Part shown: piece by piece, positions 9,199-18,971 of the stretch | Position numbering within the stretch: position 1 is the stretch's first letter | Layout of the letters: every line of letters starts with the position of its first letter | Assembly: GCA_900455155.1 (NCBI GenBank) | Contig: UGUC01000002.1 | Span: 682,001 to 746,000 of the forward strand | Origin: Providencia stuartii | GTDB taxonomy: Bacteria > Pseudomonadota > Gammaproteobacteria > Enterobacterales > Enterobacteriaceae | Direction of reading: 5' to 3' | DNA: 64,000 nucleotides | Notes under the pieces: model-generated | Database searches by the model: none | What the model was told of the DNA's origin: nothing | What the model saw: the letters and a program-made list of their open reading frames with translations, nothing else | Program-made: the position numbers and the translations under genes

Positions 9199-9256
9199 GT
9201 CACCTATGTTCACTTAATGCGATAGTGGATATAGGTGACCACTTTTCTTTTATAGA
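9199..9256 (+). terminator. Long hairpin with downstream T-rich tract
   Basis: GGTCACCTAT and ATAGGTGACC pair perfectly, and the inner flanks (TTCACT / AGTGGA) extend the stem to about 17 bp with one mismatch and a wobble. ACTTTTCTTTTATAG follows. It would stop plus-strand transcripts from flhA and the repeat units. Confidence 0.55.
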
Positions 9257-9354
9257 CATAAAAATGGCGTGATTTATTTAGTCGAAAAACAAGAGAAGAT
9301 AAAGAGTATATTCAATATGGCCTACAAGCGCATGACTGCACGTTACCGAACAGA

Positions 9355-9377
9355 ACGGTGATCTTGTTTATCACCGT
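9355..9377 (-). terminator. Hairpin just after flgN
   Basis: An 8-bp perfect stem (ACGGTGAT / ATCACCGT, 7-nt loop) begins four bases past the flgN stop codon on the minus strand. The following bases are only moderately T-rich. Confidence 0.5.
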
Positions 9378-9380
9378 CGC

Positions 9381-9827
9381 CTAAATAGAAATTTTCTTAC
9401 CTAATACTGGACGCTTTTCTTCTAAACCGTCTGCACCATAAGTGGATTGGTTATTATGTTTTTTGACAAAAGCAAGACGCTGGTTATTCAGTTCAATATG
9501 TAACTGCAACATTTGGTGGTTACGGTAATTTAACTCTTTTAATGTTGTTGTCAGCGCTTTGATTTCACCCCACAGGCTATGAAGCGCAGGGTTTTCATCG
9601 TAGGGGGCCACAATTCCCATTTCTTGCTCAAGGCGTAGACGATGTGTTTCACCATGTCCAATAGCGGCAACCAAATAACGCTTTTGCTCGGTGGCTTCTT
9701 GAAACGGTGATGGGGGAACACGATGGTAGCCTAACAGTAACTCCTCATTTTTCATCACTATTTGCAGTGATTGTAAATGAGTGAGCTGTTGTTCTAGCAA
9801 CGTCAATAAATCATCATTCATATTCAT
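9381..9827 (-). CDS. flgN: FlgK/FlgL export chaperone FlgN
   Basis: Small helical cytosolic chaperone that keeps the hook-filament junction proteins FlgK and FlgL soluble before export. 148 aa, close to the enteric length, with long amphipathic helices (DDLLTLLEQQLTHLQSLQ) and a polar C-terminal tail. Assignment rests strongly on position, 4 bases after flgM and in the flgNMA block. A start two codons later (MNDDLL) is possible. Confidence 0.88.
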   Translation of the reverse strand: MNMNDDLLTLLEQQLTHLQSLQIVMKNEELLLGYHRVPPSPFQEATEQKRYLVAAIGHGETHRLRLEQEMGIVAPYDENPALHSLWGEIKALTTTLKELNYRNHQMLQLHIELNNQRLAFVKKHNNQSTYGADGLEEKRPVLGKKISI

Positions 9828-9831
9828 TGTC

Positions 9832-10134
9832 TTACTTCATTGATAGCATGAATTCATGGGCATCACGTAAAATACCGTCGGCAACTTTCTCGGTATTCAT
9901 TTGCAATGTACCATCTTTAATGGCCTGTTTAATTCGTTCAACTTTTTCACTGTTGATATCACTGGCTTGAGGTTGCAATAACTTCTTTTTTAGTTCACTT
10001 GGTGAAAAAGTACTTTCTTTAACGGATTCAGTCGCTGATACTTTTTTCTCACGAAGGGGCGCCGTGGGATCTTGTGGGTCACGGTTTGTCACTTGCGTTA
10101 GCGCTGAAATTGCAGATGTTTGCTCGATAGCCAT
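9832..10134 (-). CDS. flgM: Anti-sigma-28 factor FlgM
   Basis: Binds and inhibits FliA (encoded at 51358 here) until the hook is complete, and is then exported. 100 aa; disordered polar N-terminal half, then the sigma-binding half with SDINSEKVERIKQAIKDGTLQMN and the ending ILRDAHEFMLSMK. A sigma-28 promoter lies upstream, so FlgM is made under the factor it controls. Confidence 0.95.
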   Translation of the reverse strand: MAIEQTSAISALTQVTNRDPQDPTAPLREKKVSATESVKESTFSPSELKKKLLQPQASDINSEKVERIKQAIKDGTLQMNTEKVADGILRDAHEFMLSMK

Positions 10135-10169
10135 AGTGTTTTTCCTGTTCCAGTATTTTTATAAATGGA

Positions 10170-10196
10170 ATATCGGCGTTAATTACCAATTCTTTA
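10170..10196 (-). promoter_or_regulatory. Sigma-28 promoter of flgM-flgN
   Basis: On the minus strand: TAAA, 15 bases, GCCGATAT, against the class 3 consensus TAAA-N15-GCCGATAA (11 of 12 fixed positions). It lies about 36 bases upstream of the flgM start. Confidence 0.85.
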
Positions 10197-10307
10197 ATCT
10201 AATGCTTATCTTTAAGACTATTCTAATACTTGAGAATGATAATGATACCCTTTGATATGAGTAGGCGCATAATATCGATTATCTTATTGAGTCTCAATCA
10301 AAATTCG

Positions 10308-10964
10308 CTACTTTAGCGCTACCCGCACACTGCCATTTTCTAAGGCTTCTCCATTAACAACCTGACCGTTGATTAATCGAACACGCGTGTTTTCCCCGGT
10401 GGCGGCATTGTTGATGGCTCGTCCTTCATATTTAACCGAAAAATTATGGCCATTTGCAAAGACATAAACGTTTTGTCCGGCTTTAACGGCCCAAGGTCGA
10501 CGCATCATAGATTGTGTCAATGTTTGACCTGCATTGATATCACGCAATGCGATGCTGCCGCGTATTGCCACTTTATCGGTGGCAGCCCCTGTAGGTAGCT
10601 TATGGAGTAACCCCTTTTGGGTGCCAATATCGACAAATTCAATTTTTTCCCCACGAGCGATATTACGTGTTGCCACATAATACTGTCCGGTGACATTAAC
10701 AGTTAACTGAATAAACTGTTTTTTCTTACCGCATTGCACCGGTAATGAAACATTTCCCATATTACGATTACCGACAGGAGGAAGAATTTGGGGCTTTTCA
10801 CAACTAGGCCAACGTTCTATAGGTGTTTTTATCTCAATAGAGACTTGATTCGGCTTGGTGTGTATTTTACGAAAATAGTTATTAATGTCTTGCGGTAAAG
10901 AGGCTTGCGCTGTTGTCGTTAGTAAAATTAACGAGCCAAATAGCGTTGTATGAAAACCATTCAT
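10308..10964 (-). CDS. flgA: P-ring assembly chaperone FlgA
   Basis: Periplasmic protein needed to assemble FlgI into the P ring. 218 aa with an N-terminal signal peptide (FHTTLFGSLILLTTTAQA) and a C-terminal SAF-type domain (RNIARGEKIEFVDI; RGSIALRDINAGQTL; RRPWAVKAGQNVYVFANG). Divergent from flgB, as in other enterics. Confidence 0.95.
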   Translation of the reverse strand: MNGFHTTLFGSLILLTTTAQASLPQDINNYFRKIHTKPNQVSIEIKTPIERWPSCEKPQILPPVGNRNMGNVSLPVQCGKKKQFIQLTVNVTGQYYVATRNIARGEKIEFVDIGTQKGLLHKLPTGAATDKVAIRGSIALRDINAGQTLTQSMMRRPWAVKAGQNVYVFANGHNFSVKYEGRAINNAATGENTRVRLINGQVVNGEALENGSVRVALK

Positions 10965-11240
10965 TGAGTTGCCTCCTCATCAAAACATACTTTTCTAATT
11001 GCTCGCAGTTTACGCATCTCATCAATAATGAATGGGCCAAATAGGTCAATAATTTTGCCTTTATCTTGCCATTAGATTTTTTGTTATACGGCTAATATAA
11101 GCGCGTCGAATTTTAAATTTCAGCGTTTTCTGCATTGCTATTCTTTGAAAATTACAGTTAGCGAATGGCGTGACGCATTGGTGCTTATTTTATCGTGATA
11201 ACGATAAGAGAGAGATAAGCAAAATTTATTGGGGTTGAAC
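10965..11240. promoter_or_regulatory. flgA-flgB divergent intergenic region
   Basis: About 275 bases between divergent flgA and flgB. In enteric bacteria this gap carries back-to-back FlhDC-activated class 2 promoters. I could not fix the FlhDC half-sites by eye, so only the general role is stated. Confidence 0.5.
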
Positions 11241-11654
11241 ATGATTGATAAATTAAATGCCACATTTGCTTTTCAGCAACAGGCGTTATCAATACGCGAG
11301 GCAAGGCAAACTATTTTGGCTGCAAATATTGCTAATGCGGATACACCGGGGTATCAGGCGCGTGATATTGATTTTAGCCGCCAGTTACAGCAAGCCATGA
11401 AAAATGGCGTTGTAAAAGGTAAAGGCGTTGCTTTGGCGGTGACATCAAAAGGCCATATCGAAGGTCGAAACATGAAACAGCCCGAATTGGATCTTAAATA
11501 TCGTGTTCCATATCAAACCTCAATGGACGGTAATACCGTCGATATGGATATAGAGCGCAGTCAATTCGCAGATAACACATTGAAGTACCAAGCAGATCTC
11601 ACTTTTATTAATAGCCGCGTCAAAAGTATGTTGGCCGTGTTACAGCAGGGGTAA
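11241..11654 (+). CDS. flgB: Flagellar proximal rod protein FlgB
   Basis: Rod subunit in the periplasm, exported by the flagellar type III system. 137 aa. N-terminal rod motif [24 protein letters not shown] 11241 is chosen over the TTG at 11229 because the family starts at MIDKLN. First gene of the flgB-J operon. Confidence 0.96.
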   Translation: MIDKLNATFAFQQQALSIREARQTILAANIANADTPGYQARDIDFSRQLQQAMKNGVVKGKGVALAVTSKGHIEGRNMKQPELDLKYRVPYQTSMDGNTVDMDIERSQFADNTLKYQADLTFINSRVKSMLAVLQQG

Positions 11655-11659
11655 TAAAA

Positions 11660-12064
11660 ATGGCGTTACTCAGTATTTTTGATATTTCAGCATCTGCACT
11701 GACCGCGCAATCACAGCGTCTTAACGTGAGCGCTAGCAATATGGCGAACGCGGAAAGTGTTGTAGGCCCTGATGGCGAACCGTTTCGTGCTAAACAGGTA
11801 GTTTTCCAAATGACGCCTCAAGGCCGTAATGGCGTTGGCGGTGTTCGTGTGAGCCAGTTGATTGAAGATCCCACGCCACCACGTATGGAATACAAACCCG
11901 GTCACCCATTGGCGGATGAGAAGGGGTACGTGCGTATGCCTAACGTCGATATGGTCGGTGAAATGATCAATACCATTTCGGCATCGCGTAGCTACCAAGC
12001 AAATTTAGAAGTGATGAATACAGCTAAAACGCTGCTTCAGAAAACCTTAACCATAGGCCAGTAA
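11660..12064 (+). CDS. flgC: Flagellar proximal rod protein FlgC
   Basis: Rod subunit, 134 aa. N-terminal helix with [21 protein letters not shown]-terminal helix with [20 protein letters not shown], the paired terminal helices of axial proteins. It starts 5 bases after flgB. Confidence 0.96.
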   Translation: MALLSIFDISASALTAQSQRLNVSASNMANAESVVGPDGEPFRAKQVVFQMTPQGRNGVGGVRVSQLIEDPTPPRMEYKPGHPLADEKGYVRMPNVDMVGEMINTISASRSYQANLEVMNTAKTLLQKTLTIGQ

Positions 12065-12076
12065 CGAGGAAGCTAA

Positions 12077-12916
12077 ATGGGCATAGCAGCCACCATGTAT
12101 GACTCTTTGGATAACACCACAGCAGGCCCAGAGCCGCTGAAAAGTAATATTCCAAATAAAAATAAGAGTCAAACGGATGATATGCGTGACACGTTTTTAA
12201 AAATGATTGTGACGCAGATGCAAAATCAAGACCCCACTAAGCCGATGGAAAACGCAGAGTTGACCAGCCAACTTGCACAAATCGCGACCCTTGAAAGTAT
12301 GAATAAGCTGAGTGACAAAGTCAGCGGAATTTCAAGCCAAATTGGTTCTGGTCAATCATTGCAAGCGACTCAATTGGTCGGAAAAGGGGTTTTGATACCG
12401 CGTAATGAAATCGTTCTTGCGCCATTAAAAACGCAAAATGACAGTGATAATACGGCTATTTCTAAACCAACAAATCCATTACCTGATGATGAAACTAGCC
12501 GTGCGTTGTCCGCAGCCAATGACAATGGCGGAGATGATGATGTATCCCAAGGGGATTATATCTCATCGCCGTTTGGTTTCTTCCTTCCCAAAATGGCTGA
12601 CAGCGTTGAGATCACGATACGCGATAAAAATAGAGCCATTATTCGTACCATCTCTTACGACACAGAAGTGAAACCTGACATTTATGACATGTCGTGGGAT
12701 GGGCGCGATGACAATGGAAAACTCGTTGCTGATACGAACAGCAAATACTTCTTTGATGTAAGGGCTGTCAGTAACGGCGCAGAAATTGAAGTCACCAAAT
12801 TGGGATATACCCGAGTTAATGGTGTCACGCCGGGTACAGATGCTCCTTTATTGGATGTTGGTATAGGACAAAGTGTGCCGCTTAGCAGCATTTTTAAAGT
12901 CTATCCATCATCTTAA
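12077..12916 (+). CDS. flgD: Hook cap / scaffolding protein FlgD
   Basis: Caps the growing hook and promotes FlgE polymerisation; not in the final structure. N-terminal secretion and scaffold part includes DTFLKMIVTQMQNQDPTKPM; the C-terminal FLG/tudor-like domain includes YDMSWDGRDDNGK. At 279 aa it is longer than the E. coli protein (231 aa); the extra length is an Asn/Asp-rich stretch around residues 120-160 (QNDSDNTAIS, NDNGGDDDVS), probably a flexible insertion. Confidence 0.95.
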   Translation: MGIAATMYDSLDNTTAGPEPLKSNIPNKNKSQTDDMRDTFLKMIVTQMQNQDPTKPMENAELTSQLAQIATLESMNKLSDKVSGISSQIGSGQSLQATQLVGKGVLIPRNEIVLAPLKTQNDSDNTAISKPTNPLPDDETSRALSAANDNGGDDDVSQGDYISSPFGFFLPKMADSVEITIRDKNRAIIRTISYDTEVKPDIYDMSWDGRDDNGKLVADTNSKYFFDVRAVSNGAEIEVTKLGYTRVNGVTPGTDAPLLDVGIGQSVPLSSIFKVYPSS

Positions 12917-12946
12917 TTTTATTTCCCCAACCGTCATGGAGAAAAC

Positions 12947-14169
12947 ATGTCTTTTTCACAAGCAGTTAGTGGCTTAAATGCTGCCTCAGCGGGGCTTGAT
13001 TCGATTGGTAATAATATTGCCAACTCCGCAACTAATGGTTTTAAAGGTGCAACCACCTCTTTTGCCGATATGTTTGCCGGTTCAGGTGTAGGTCTGGGGG
13101 TTAACGTTTGCCGCGGTAACCCAAAACTTTAAAGATGGCCCAATCACTCGTACTGACAGACCGACGGATGTGGCCATTTCAGGAAATGGTTTTTTCCCGT
13201 GTGCAAGACCAAAACGGTGATATTTTTTATAGCCGTGATGGGCAATTTATTCGCGATAAAAGCGGCAACCTCGTCAACAACCAAGGAATGACGGTGACAG
13301 GTTATCCGGCTGGTTTGGATGAGAATGGTAATGTGGTCGTTCAAAGTGGTGGTGTTCCTCAAGGGCTAAATATCCCAACAGATATGATGGATGCTCAAGC
13401 CTCTGATTTGGCAAAACTGACTATCAACCTGAATTCTGAAGACAAAGTTAAATCCAAACCTTTTGATATCAATAACCCAGATGATACTGGCAGCTATAAC
13501 TTCAGTACCACCATGACCGCATTTGATAGCCAAGGTAATACCCATGAAATCTCCGTTTACTTTGTCAAAACAGACGATAACAAATGGACGGCTTATGCAA
13601 AAGATGCTGGCGATAAAGTGGCTAAGAAATTAGGAGATATGGAGTTTGATGGAAATGGCCGCCTAAATAGCCCAACTAATGCCGTTTTTGCGTTTGATTA
13701 TCAAGGTCTAAATGGTGCCAATAACGGTACGTTGCAGATTGACCTAAATAAAACACGCCAGCAAAAAGTCAGCGAATCATCGGTGAGTGCGATTGATGTT
13801 AACGGTTATCCGGCAGGTGAGTACACCAATTTCAAAGTTGAAGATAACGGCTTGATCGTGGCGAATTACTCAAACCAACAAAAACGTGTTGTTGGGCAAG
13901 TGGCACTTTCAGCATTCGCTAACCCGAATGGCTTAGTATCACAAGGTGGTAACGTTTGGGCACTGTCTAATGCCTCTGGTAACCCGATGGATGGCGTACC
14001 GGGCGTCGGTCAATTCGGTAAGCTAACGAGCGGTGCGCTGGAATCTTCCAACGTAGATATGAGCCAAGAGCTGATCAACATGATTGTGATGCAACGTAAC
14101 TACCAATCGAACGCACAGACGATCAAAACCCAAGATCAGATGCTGCAAACGATGGTTAACTTACGCTAA
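12947..14169 (+). CDS. flgE: Flagellar hook protein FlgE (two apparent frameshifts)
   Basis: Hook subunit forming the flexible joint. The reading frame breaks twice: near 13107-13109 (an extra T; the frame should run NV-AAVTQNFKDGPITRTD) and at 13196-13198 (an extra C after six T; should run GNGFFRVQDQNGD). Removing both gives 406 aa with the N-terminal SFSQAVSGLNAASAGLDSIG helix and C-terminal SSNVDMSQELINMIVMQRNY, both canonical. The hook is essential for motility and both sites are homopolymers, so sequencing error is likelier than a dead gene. Confidence 0.92.
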
Positions 14170-14184
14170 GTGTAGAGGGTGGCT

Positions 14185-14940
14185 ATGGATCATGTCATTT
14201 ATACCGCAATGGGAGGCGCACGACATGCGCTTGAAAACCAAGCGATTGTTTCTAATAACATTGCGAATGTTTCCACATCGGGTTTTAAAGCGCAATTAGC
14301 GGCGATGCGGGCTGTTCCTATTCATGGAGATAGCGAGCAAACACGAACGTTGGTGGTTGCTTCAACGCCCGGAGCGGATATGAGCCAAGGGCCGCTCAAC
14401 TATACGGGCAGGCCAATGGATGTGGCATTAAACGACAAACACTTTCTAGCCGTTGAACTTGCAGATGGTAGTGAAGCTTATACCCGTAACGGTAACATTC
14501 AAATTTCACCTGACGGTGAATTGGTGATTGGTGAGCGCCGTCTACAAGGAGATGGTGGCCCGATCAATGTGCCGCCGAATGCGGAACTGACCATCGGTGA
14601 AGATGGCACAGTGACGGCCTTATTGGCGACCGACCCGCCAACAATGTTAGGGCAGATAGGGCGCTTAAAAGTGGTTGAAGCTCAGCCGCAAGATTTAATT
14701 CGCGGTGAAGATGGCTTATTTCATCTATCACCACAAGCCGCGGCGGCGAATGGTAATGGGCTTGCACAAAGTGAGCGAGCTTCCGTGACATCTGGGGTGA
14801 TTGAAGGCAGCAATGTCAATGCCGCAGAAGCAATGGTGTCGATGATTGCCAACGCTAGGTATTTTGAAATGCAGATGAAAGTGGTTCGTAGTGCCGATGA
14901 AAATGCACAAAAAGCCAACCAACTGCTTGCCGTTAGCTAA
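14185..14940 (+). CDS. flgF: Flagellar rod protein FlgF
   Basis: Proximal rod subunit, 251 aa. N-terminal DHVIYTAMGGARHALENQAI and SNNIANVSTSGFKAQ, C-terminal SNVNAAEAMVSMIANARYFE. ATG 14185 preferred over GTG 14179 because AGAGGG (14174-14179) is then correctly spaced. Confidence 0.96.
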   Translation: MDHVIYTAMGGARHALENQAIVSNNIANVSTSGFKAQLAAMRAVPIHGDSEQTRTLVVASTPGADMSQGPLNYTGRPMDVALNDKHFLAVELADGSEAYTRNGNIQISPDGELVIGERRLQGDGGPINVPPNAELTIGEDGTVTALLATDPPTMLGQIGRLKVVEAQPQDLIRGEDGLFHLSPQAAAANGNGLAQSERASVTSGVIEGSNVNAAEAMVSMIANARYFEMQMKVVRSADENAQKANQLLAVS

Positions 14941-14959
14941 TTTTCAGTAAGGAATAACG

Positions 14960-15742
14960 ATGATCCGTTCATTATGGATTGCTAAAACTGGGCTTGATAC
15001 CCAACAAACCAACCTTGATGTTATTTCCAACAACTTGGCAAACGTCAGTACAAATGGTTTCAAACGTCAACGTGCAGTATTTGAAGATTTACTGTATCAA
15101 AATATTCGTCAACCGGGGGCAATGAGCTCTGAGCAGACCTCTTTACCATCAGGTTTACAACTGGGTACAGGGTCACGCCCTGTGGCGACAATGCGTATTC
15201 ATAGCCAAGGTGCGTTGAATAAAACCGGAAACACCACCGACATTGCTATCAAAGGACAAGGTTTCCTACATGTGCAGTTGCCCGATGGTACGGATGCATA
15301 TACACGCGACGGTGCTTTGCAGCCAAACCAAGATGGTCAGCTAGTCACTTCGAGTGGTTACCAAATCGTACCTGCCATCACCATCCCTGATAATGCCAAT
15401 AGCCTCACCATCGCACGTGATGGTACGGTCTCAATCACGGTCTATGGGGATAACCAACCACAGCAAATTGGGCAAATTACGCTAACAACATTTATTAATG
15501 ATGCGGGCTTGGAAAGTATGGGTGAGAACCTGTACATGGAAACCGCTAGCTCAGGAGCGCCAAATGAAAGCGCGCCGGGCACGAATGGTGCTGGTTTGCT
15601 GTATCAGCATATGCTTGAAACCTCGAACGTCAATGTGGCTGAGGAATTGGTGAATATGATCCAAACCCAACGCGCCTATGAAATTAACAGTAAAGCGGTT
15701 TCAGCTTCCGACCAGATGCTACAACGCTTAACGCAACTGTAA
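14960..15742 (+). CDS. flgG: Flagellar distal rod protein FlgG
   Basis: Distal rod subunit forming the drive shaft under the hook. Exactly the usual 260 aa. [20 protein letters not shown] at the N-terminus and [20 protein letters not shown] near the C-terminus are textbook motifs. AAGGAA lies upstream of the ATG. Confidence 0.97.
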   Translation: MIRSLWIAKTGLDTQQTNLDVISNNLANVSTNGFKRQRAVFEDLLYQNIRQPGAMSSEQTSLPSGLQLGTGSRPVATMRIHSQGALNKTGNTTDIAIKGQGFLHVQLPDGTDAYTRDGALQPNQDGQLVTSSGYQIVPAITIPDNANSLTIARDGTVSITVYGDNQPQQIGQITLTTFINDAGLESMGENLYMETASSGAPNESAPGTNGAGLLYQHMLETSNVNVAEELVNMIQTQRAYEINSKAVSASDQMLQRLTQL

Positions 15743-15769
15743 TTTGATGGCATAACGCGCGGCCTGATC

Positions 15770-15809
15770 CCAAATGACAATTTGCCCGAGAAGGTAAGTT
15801 GTCATTTGG
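15770..15809 (+). other. Hairpin between flgG and flgH
   Basis: An 11-bp perfect stem (CCAAATGACAA / TTGTCATTTGG) with an 18-nt loop lies in the 120-base gap between flgG and flgH. There is no T-run, so a processing or mRNA-stability element inside the operon is more likely than a terminator. Confidence 0.45.
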
Positions 15810-15867
15810 TGATAACTAGGCATTTGATGTGATGATAAAACAGACACAGCAGCAAAAGAGTACCATG

Positions 15868-16600
15868 ATGACGAAAAAACGGTTTTACCCCTGAAATTAA
15901 GGGCGATTCATTCTTTTCACCGAGTAAGGTTTTGGTGATTGCTTTGGTATTAGCCACAAGTGGTTGTGCTTATGTCAAACCTCGTCCTCTGGTGGATACT
16001 CAAACAAGTGCGTTACCGACAGCACCCACAGCCCCCGCACCCAATGGCGCTATTTTTCAAAGTGCTCAGCCCGCCTATTACGGCTACCAACCACTGTTTG
16101 AAGATAGGCGACCTCGCAATGTAGGCGATATTTTAACCATTAATTTGCAAGAGAATGTGAGCGCCAGTAAGAACTCATCCGCGAATGCAAATCGCAGCGG
16201 TAAAACGGGGTTCTTAGCCGCAATCTTGCCTGGTTTTATGCAAGGTTGGCTGGGCGGCAGTAATACAGAGCTGGATGTGAAAGGCAGTAGTGATTTTTCA
16301 GGGAAAGGCGGGGCCAATGCCAACAATACCTTTAGAGGCACCATAACCGTCACGGTCGATCAACTCTTAGCTAACGGTAACTTGCATGTAGTGGGCGAAA
16401 AACGGATAGCGATTAATCAAGGAACGGAGTCGATTCGTTTTTCGGGCGTGGTAAACCCTCGCACAATAGGCGCAGATAACAATGTCAGCTCCACACAAGT
16501 GGCGGATGCGCGTATTGAATATGTTGGTGATGGTTATATTAATGAATCGCAAACCATGGGCTGGTTGCAACGCTTTTTCTTAAACGTTTCGCCTTATTAA
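15868..16600 (+). CDS. flgH: L-ring lipoprotein FlgH (N-terminal frameshift)
   Basis: Outer-membrane L-ring lipoprotein that acts as bushing for the rod. The mature part is canonical ([33 protein letters not shown]; end GWLQRFFLN). The signal segment [13 protein letters not shown] ends in the lipobox Cys. In the raw frame translation could only start at TTG 15932 without a basic n-region; removing one A from the A6 run at 15874-15879 joins the ATG at 15868 to the lipoprotein frame, giving 243 aa with upstream Lys residues. The start is therefore tentative. Confidence 0.88.
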
Positions 16601-16641
16601 TTTAGGTAGAAATTGAGCTGTAAACCCATAGAGATAATCGA

Positions 16642-17747
16642 ATGAATAAATTAGTGACTCTTCTGCTAACGCTGCTTTGTCTATTTGCTACATCGGCATA
16701 TAGCGAACGTATCAAGGATTTGACAACAGTGCAGGGTGTACGTGACAACGCGTTAATTGGTTATGGATTGGTAGTAGGGCTGGATGGCACCGGTGACCAA
16801 ACCATGCAAACACCCTTTACCACTCAAAGCTTGAGCAATATGTTATCTCAAATGGGGATCACCGTGCCACCTGGCACTAACATGCAGTTGAAAAACGTGG
16901 CAGCCGTGATGGTTACCGCGAAATTGCCGCCTTTTGCTCGCGCAGGACAAGCCGTGGATGTGGTGGTCTCCTCGATGGGGAATGCGAAAAGCTTACGAGG
17001 TGGTACTTTTGCTAATGACCCCACTTAAAGGCGTTGATGGGCAGGTTTATGCCATGGCACAAGGCAACATTTTAGTTGGTGGAGCTGGCGCGAGTGCGGG
17101 GGGAAGCAGTATTAAAGTCAATCAATTAGCTGGTGGGCGGATCACTGGAGGGGCGACCATTGAGCGTGAGCTACCTACTAGCTTTGGTCAAAATGGCATC
17201 ATTAACTTACAACTGAACGATGATAGCTTCACATTAGCGCAAGATATTAGTGATGCAATTAACCGATTACGTGGTGCAGGCACCGCAACACCATTAGATT
17301 CACGCACAGTTCAGCTACGTGTGCCAATGAACAATAGTGATCAGGTGCGTTTTCTTGCACAAATTCAAGAATTGAATGTACGTACGCCAATTGCCGAAGC
17401 CAAAGTGATCTTAAATTCGCGAACAGGCTCAGTTGTGATCAATCGCAGTGTAACATTAGAAAGCTGTGCGGTAGCACACGGCAGTTTATCGGTGATGGTA
17501 GAGAGGCAAACTCAGGTCAGTCAGCCGAACACGCCTTTTGCAGGCGGGCAAACCGTTGTTACCCGTAATACGAATATTGGGGGTGAGGGAGCAAGGCGGC
17601 GCATTACAAAAAGTCAATGCCAGCGTACAACTTAATCAAGTGATACAAGCACTTAATACTTTAGGGGCGACGCCAACCGACTTAATGTCGATTTTACAGG
17701 CCATGGAAAGCGCTGGATGCTTGCGCGCTAAGCTGGAGATCATCTGA
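16642..17747 (+). CDS. flgI: P-ring protein FlgI (two apparent frameshifts)
   Basis: Periplasmic P-ring subunit assembled with FlgA. Signal peptide [20 protein letters not shown], then [20 protein letters not shown]. The frame breaks at the T4 run near 17010-17013 (should read [14 protein letters not shown]) and at the G5 run 17579-17583 (should read [16 protein letters not shown]). With one base removed at each site the protein is 367 aa and complete. Its stop overlaps the flgJ start by one base. Confidence 0.93.
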
Positions 17748-18727
17748 TGAATGATATGCAATTAATGCAAGGTGCCGCATTTGATTTGCAGTCGCTCAGC
17801 CATTTAAAGCGTGAATTAACTGATTCGCCAGATAAAGGGTTGCGTCAAGTCACCCAGCAATTAGAAGCGACGTTTGTACAAATGATGTTAAAAAGCATGC
17901 GTGATGCACTACCGCAAGATGGTCTTTTTTCTTCCGATCAGACGCGTATGCTAACCAGTATGTATGATCAGCAAATTGCGCAAGACCTGTCACAAAAAGG
18001 GTTAGGCTTTGGTGAAATGATGTATCAGCAGCTAACTCAAATGCAAGGTGATACATCTTCAGAAGACGTACCAGTGAAGCCCTTTAACATGGATGATCGA
18101 TTGATAGACTCTCTACCTAATCAAGCAATGGCGCAGATTGTCCGTCGTTTTGCTCCGTTAGGAGATGCTCTATCGTCATCCATGCAGAAGGTCAAATCCC
18201 TCTCTTTAAATAGTCAAAACTTTATTAGTCGACTAATAGAGCCTGCAAAAGTTGCCAGCCAGAAAAGTGGTATATCGCACCTTTTGGTCCTTGCTCAGGC
18301 GGCATTAGAAAGTGGTTGGGGGCGTCGAGAAATTTTAACGGCGGAAGGCAAAACCAGCCATAACCTGTTTGGTATTAAAGCGGGTAAAAGTTGGCAAGGG
18401 CCAGTAACCAATATTATGACAACGGAAGTGATTAATGGCAAAAGCATCAAAATGCGAGACGATTTCCGTGTGTATGGCTCATATGAAGAAGCGATAGCCG
18501 ATTACATTAATTTATTGACTGAGAACCCACGCTATCGTGATGTTAAACACGCGCAATCCCCTGAGATAGCGGCGCGTCGCTTACACCAAGCAGGTTATGC
18601 GACAGACCCTAATTATGCCGATAAATTAATTACGCTGATCAATCAAATTCGTGGCTATCAGACAGCAGACAAAGCGGCGTCACGAGCGGTTCAAGCCTAT
18701 ACCGTCGATCTGAGTGATATTTTTTAA
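17747..18727 (+). CDS. flgJ: Rod cap and peptidoglycan hydrolase FlgJ
   Basis: N-terminal half caps the rod during assembly; C-terminal half is a glucosaminidase that opens the cell wall for rod passage. 326 aa. Rod-cap part: LEATFVQMMLKSMRDALPQD and SMYDQQIAQDLSQKGLG; hydrolase domain from about residue 160: LVLAQAALESGWGRREI with catalytic Glu, then NLFGIKAG and DYINLLTENPRY. Confidence 0.96.
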   Translation: MNDMQLMQGAAFDLQSLSHLKRELTDSPDKGLRQVTQQLEATFVQMMLKSMRDALPQDGLFSSDQTRMLTSMYDQQIAQDLSQKGLGFGEMMYQQLTQMQGDTSSEDVPVKPFNMDDRLIDSLPNQAMAQIVRRFAPLGDALSSSMQKVKSLSLNSQNFISRLIEPAKVASQKSGISHLLVLAQAALESGWGRREILTAEGKTSHNLFGIKAGKSWQGPVTNIMTTEVINGKSIKMRDDFRVYGSYEEAIADYINLLTENPRYRDVKHAQSPEIAARRLHQAGYATDPNYADKLITLINQIRGYQTADKAASRAVQAYTVDLSDIF

Positions 18728-18739
18728 ATTTTCATCTTG

Positions 18740-18780
18740 AAAGGTGCCGTAAACACTAAACATTTGCGGCATCTTTCCGA
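18740..18780 (+). terminator. Hairpin after flgJ, overlapping the flgK promoter
   Basis: AAGGTGCCG and CGGCATCTT pair (one G-T wobble) 12 bases after flgJ, followed by a short T-rich stretch. The right arm lies inside the sigma-28 promoter of flgKL, so operon end and new start are packed together. Confidence 0.5.
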
Positions 18781-18783
18781 TAA
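18757..18783 (+). promoter_or_regulatory. Sigma-28 promoter of flgK-flgL
   Basis: TAAA at 18757, 15 bases, then TCCGATAA at 18776-18783; 11 of 12 consensus positions. Located about 190 bases upstream of flgK. Confidence 0.8.
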
Positions 18784-18971
18784 CTAACTATATTCGTCAT
18801 ATTTCAAGTGACAGCACGATTGATGATGCTTATTGGTGCTGCAAGGATACAGTGATTTGTTACCTAACTGCACCTCGAATTATTTGAAATATAAATAAAA
18901 AGTTCGGGTTGATATTGCGACGGTTATTATCGATGAACCATGGCGATAAGCAGCAGATAAAGGAAAAGCTT

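Noticed and set aside
13135..14169. Separate gene starting at 13135 for the main part of the hook protein
   Set aside because: The true FlgE N-terminus lies upstream in another frame and joins it after correcting two single-base errors; the ATG at 13135 is in the wrong frame for the first 60 bases.
17538..17747. Separate small gene after flgI
   Set aside because: It is the C-terminal part of FlgI displaced by an extra G at 17579-17583.
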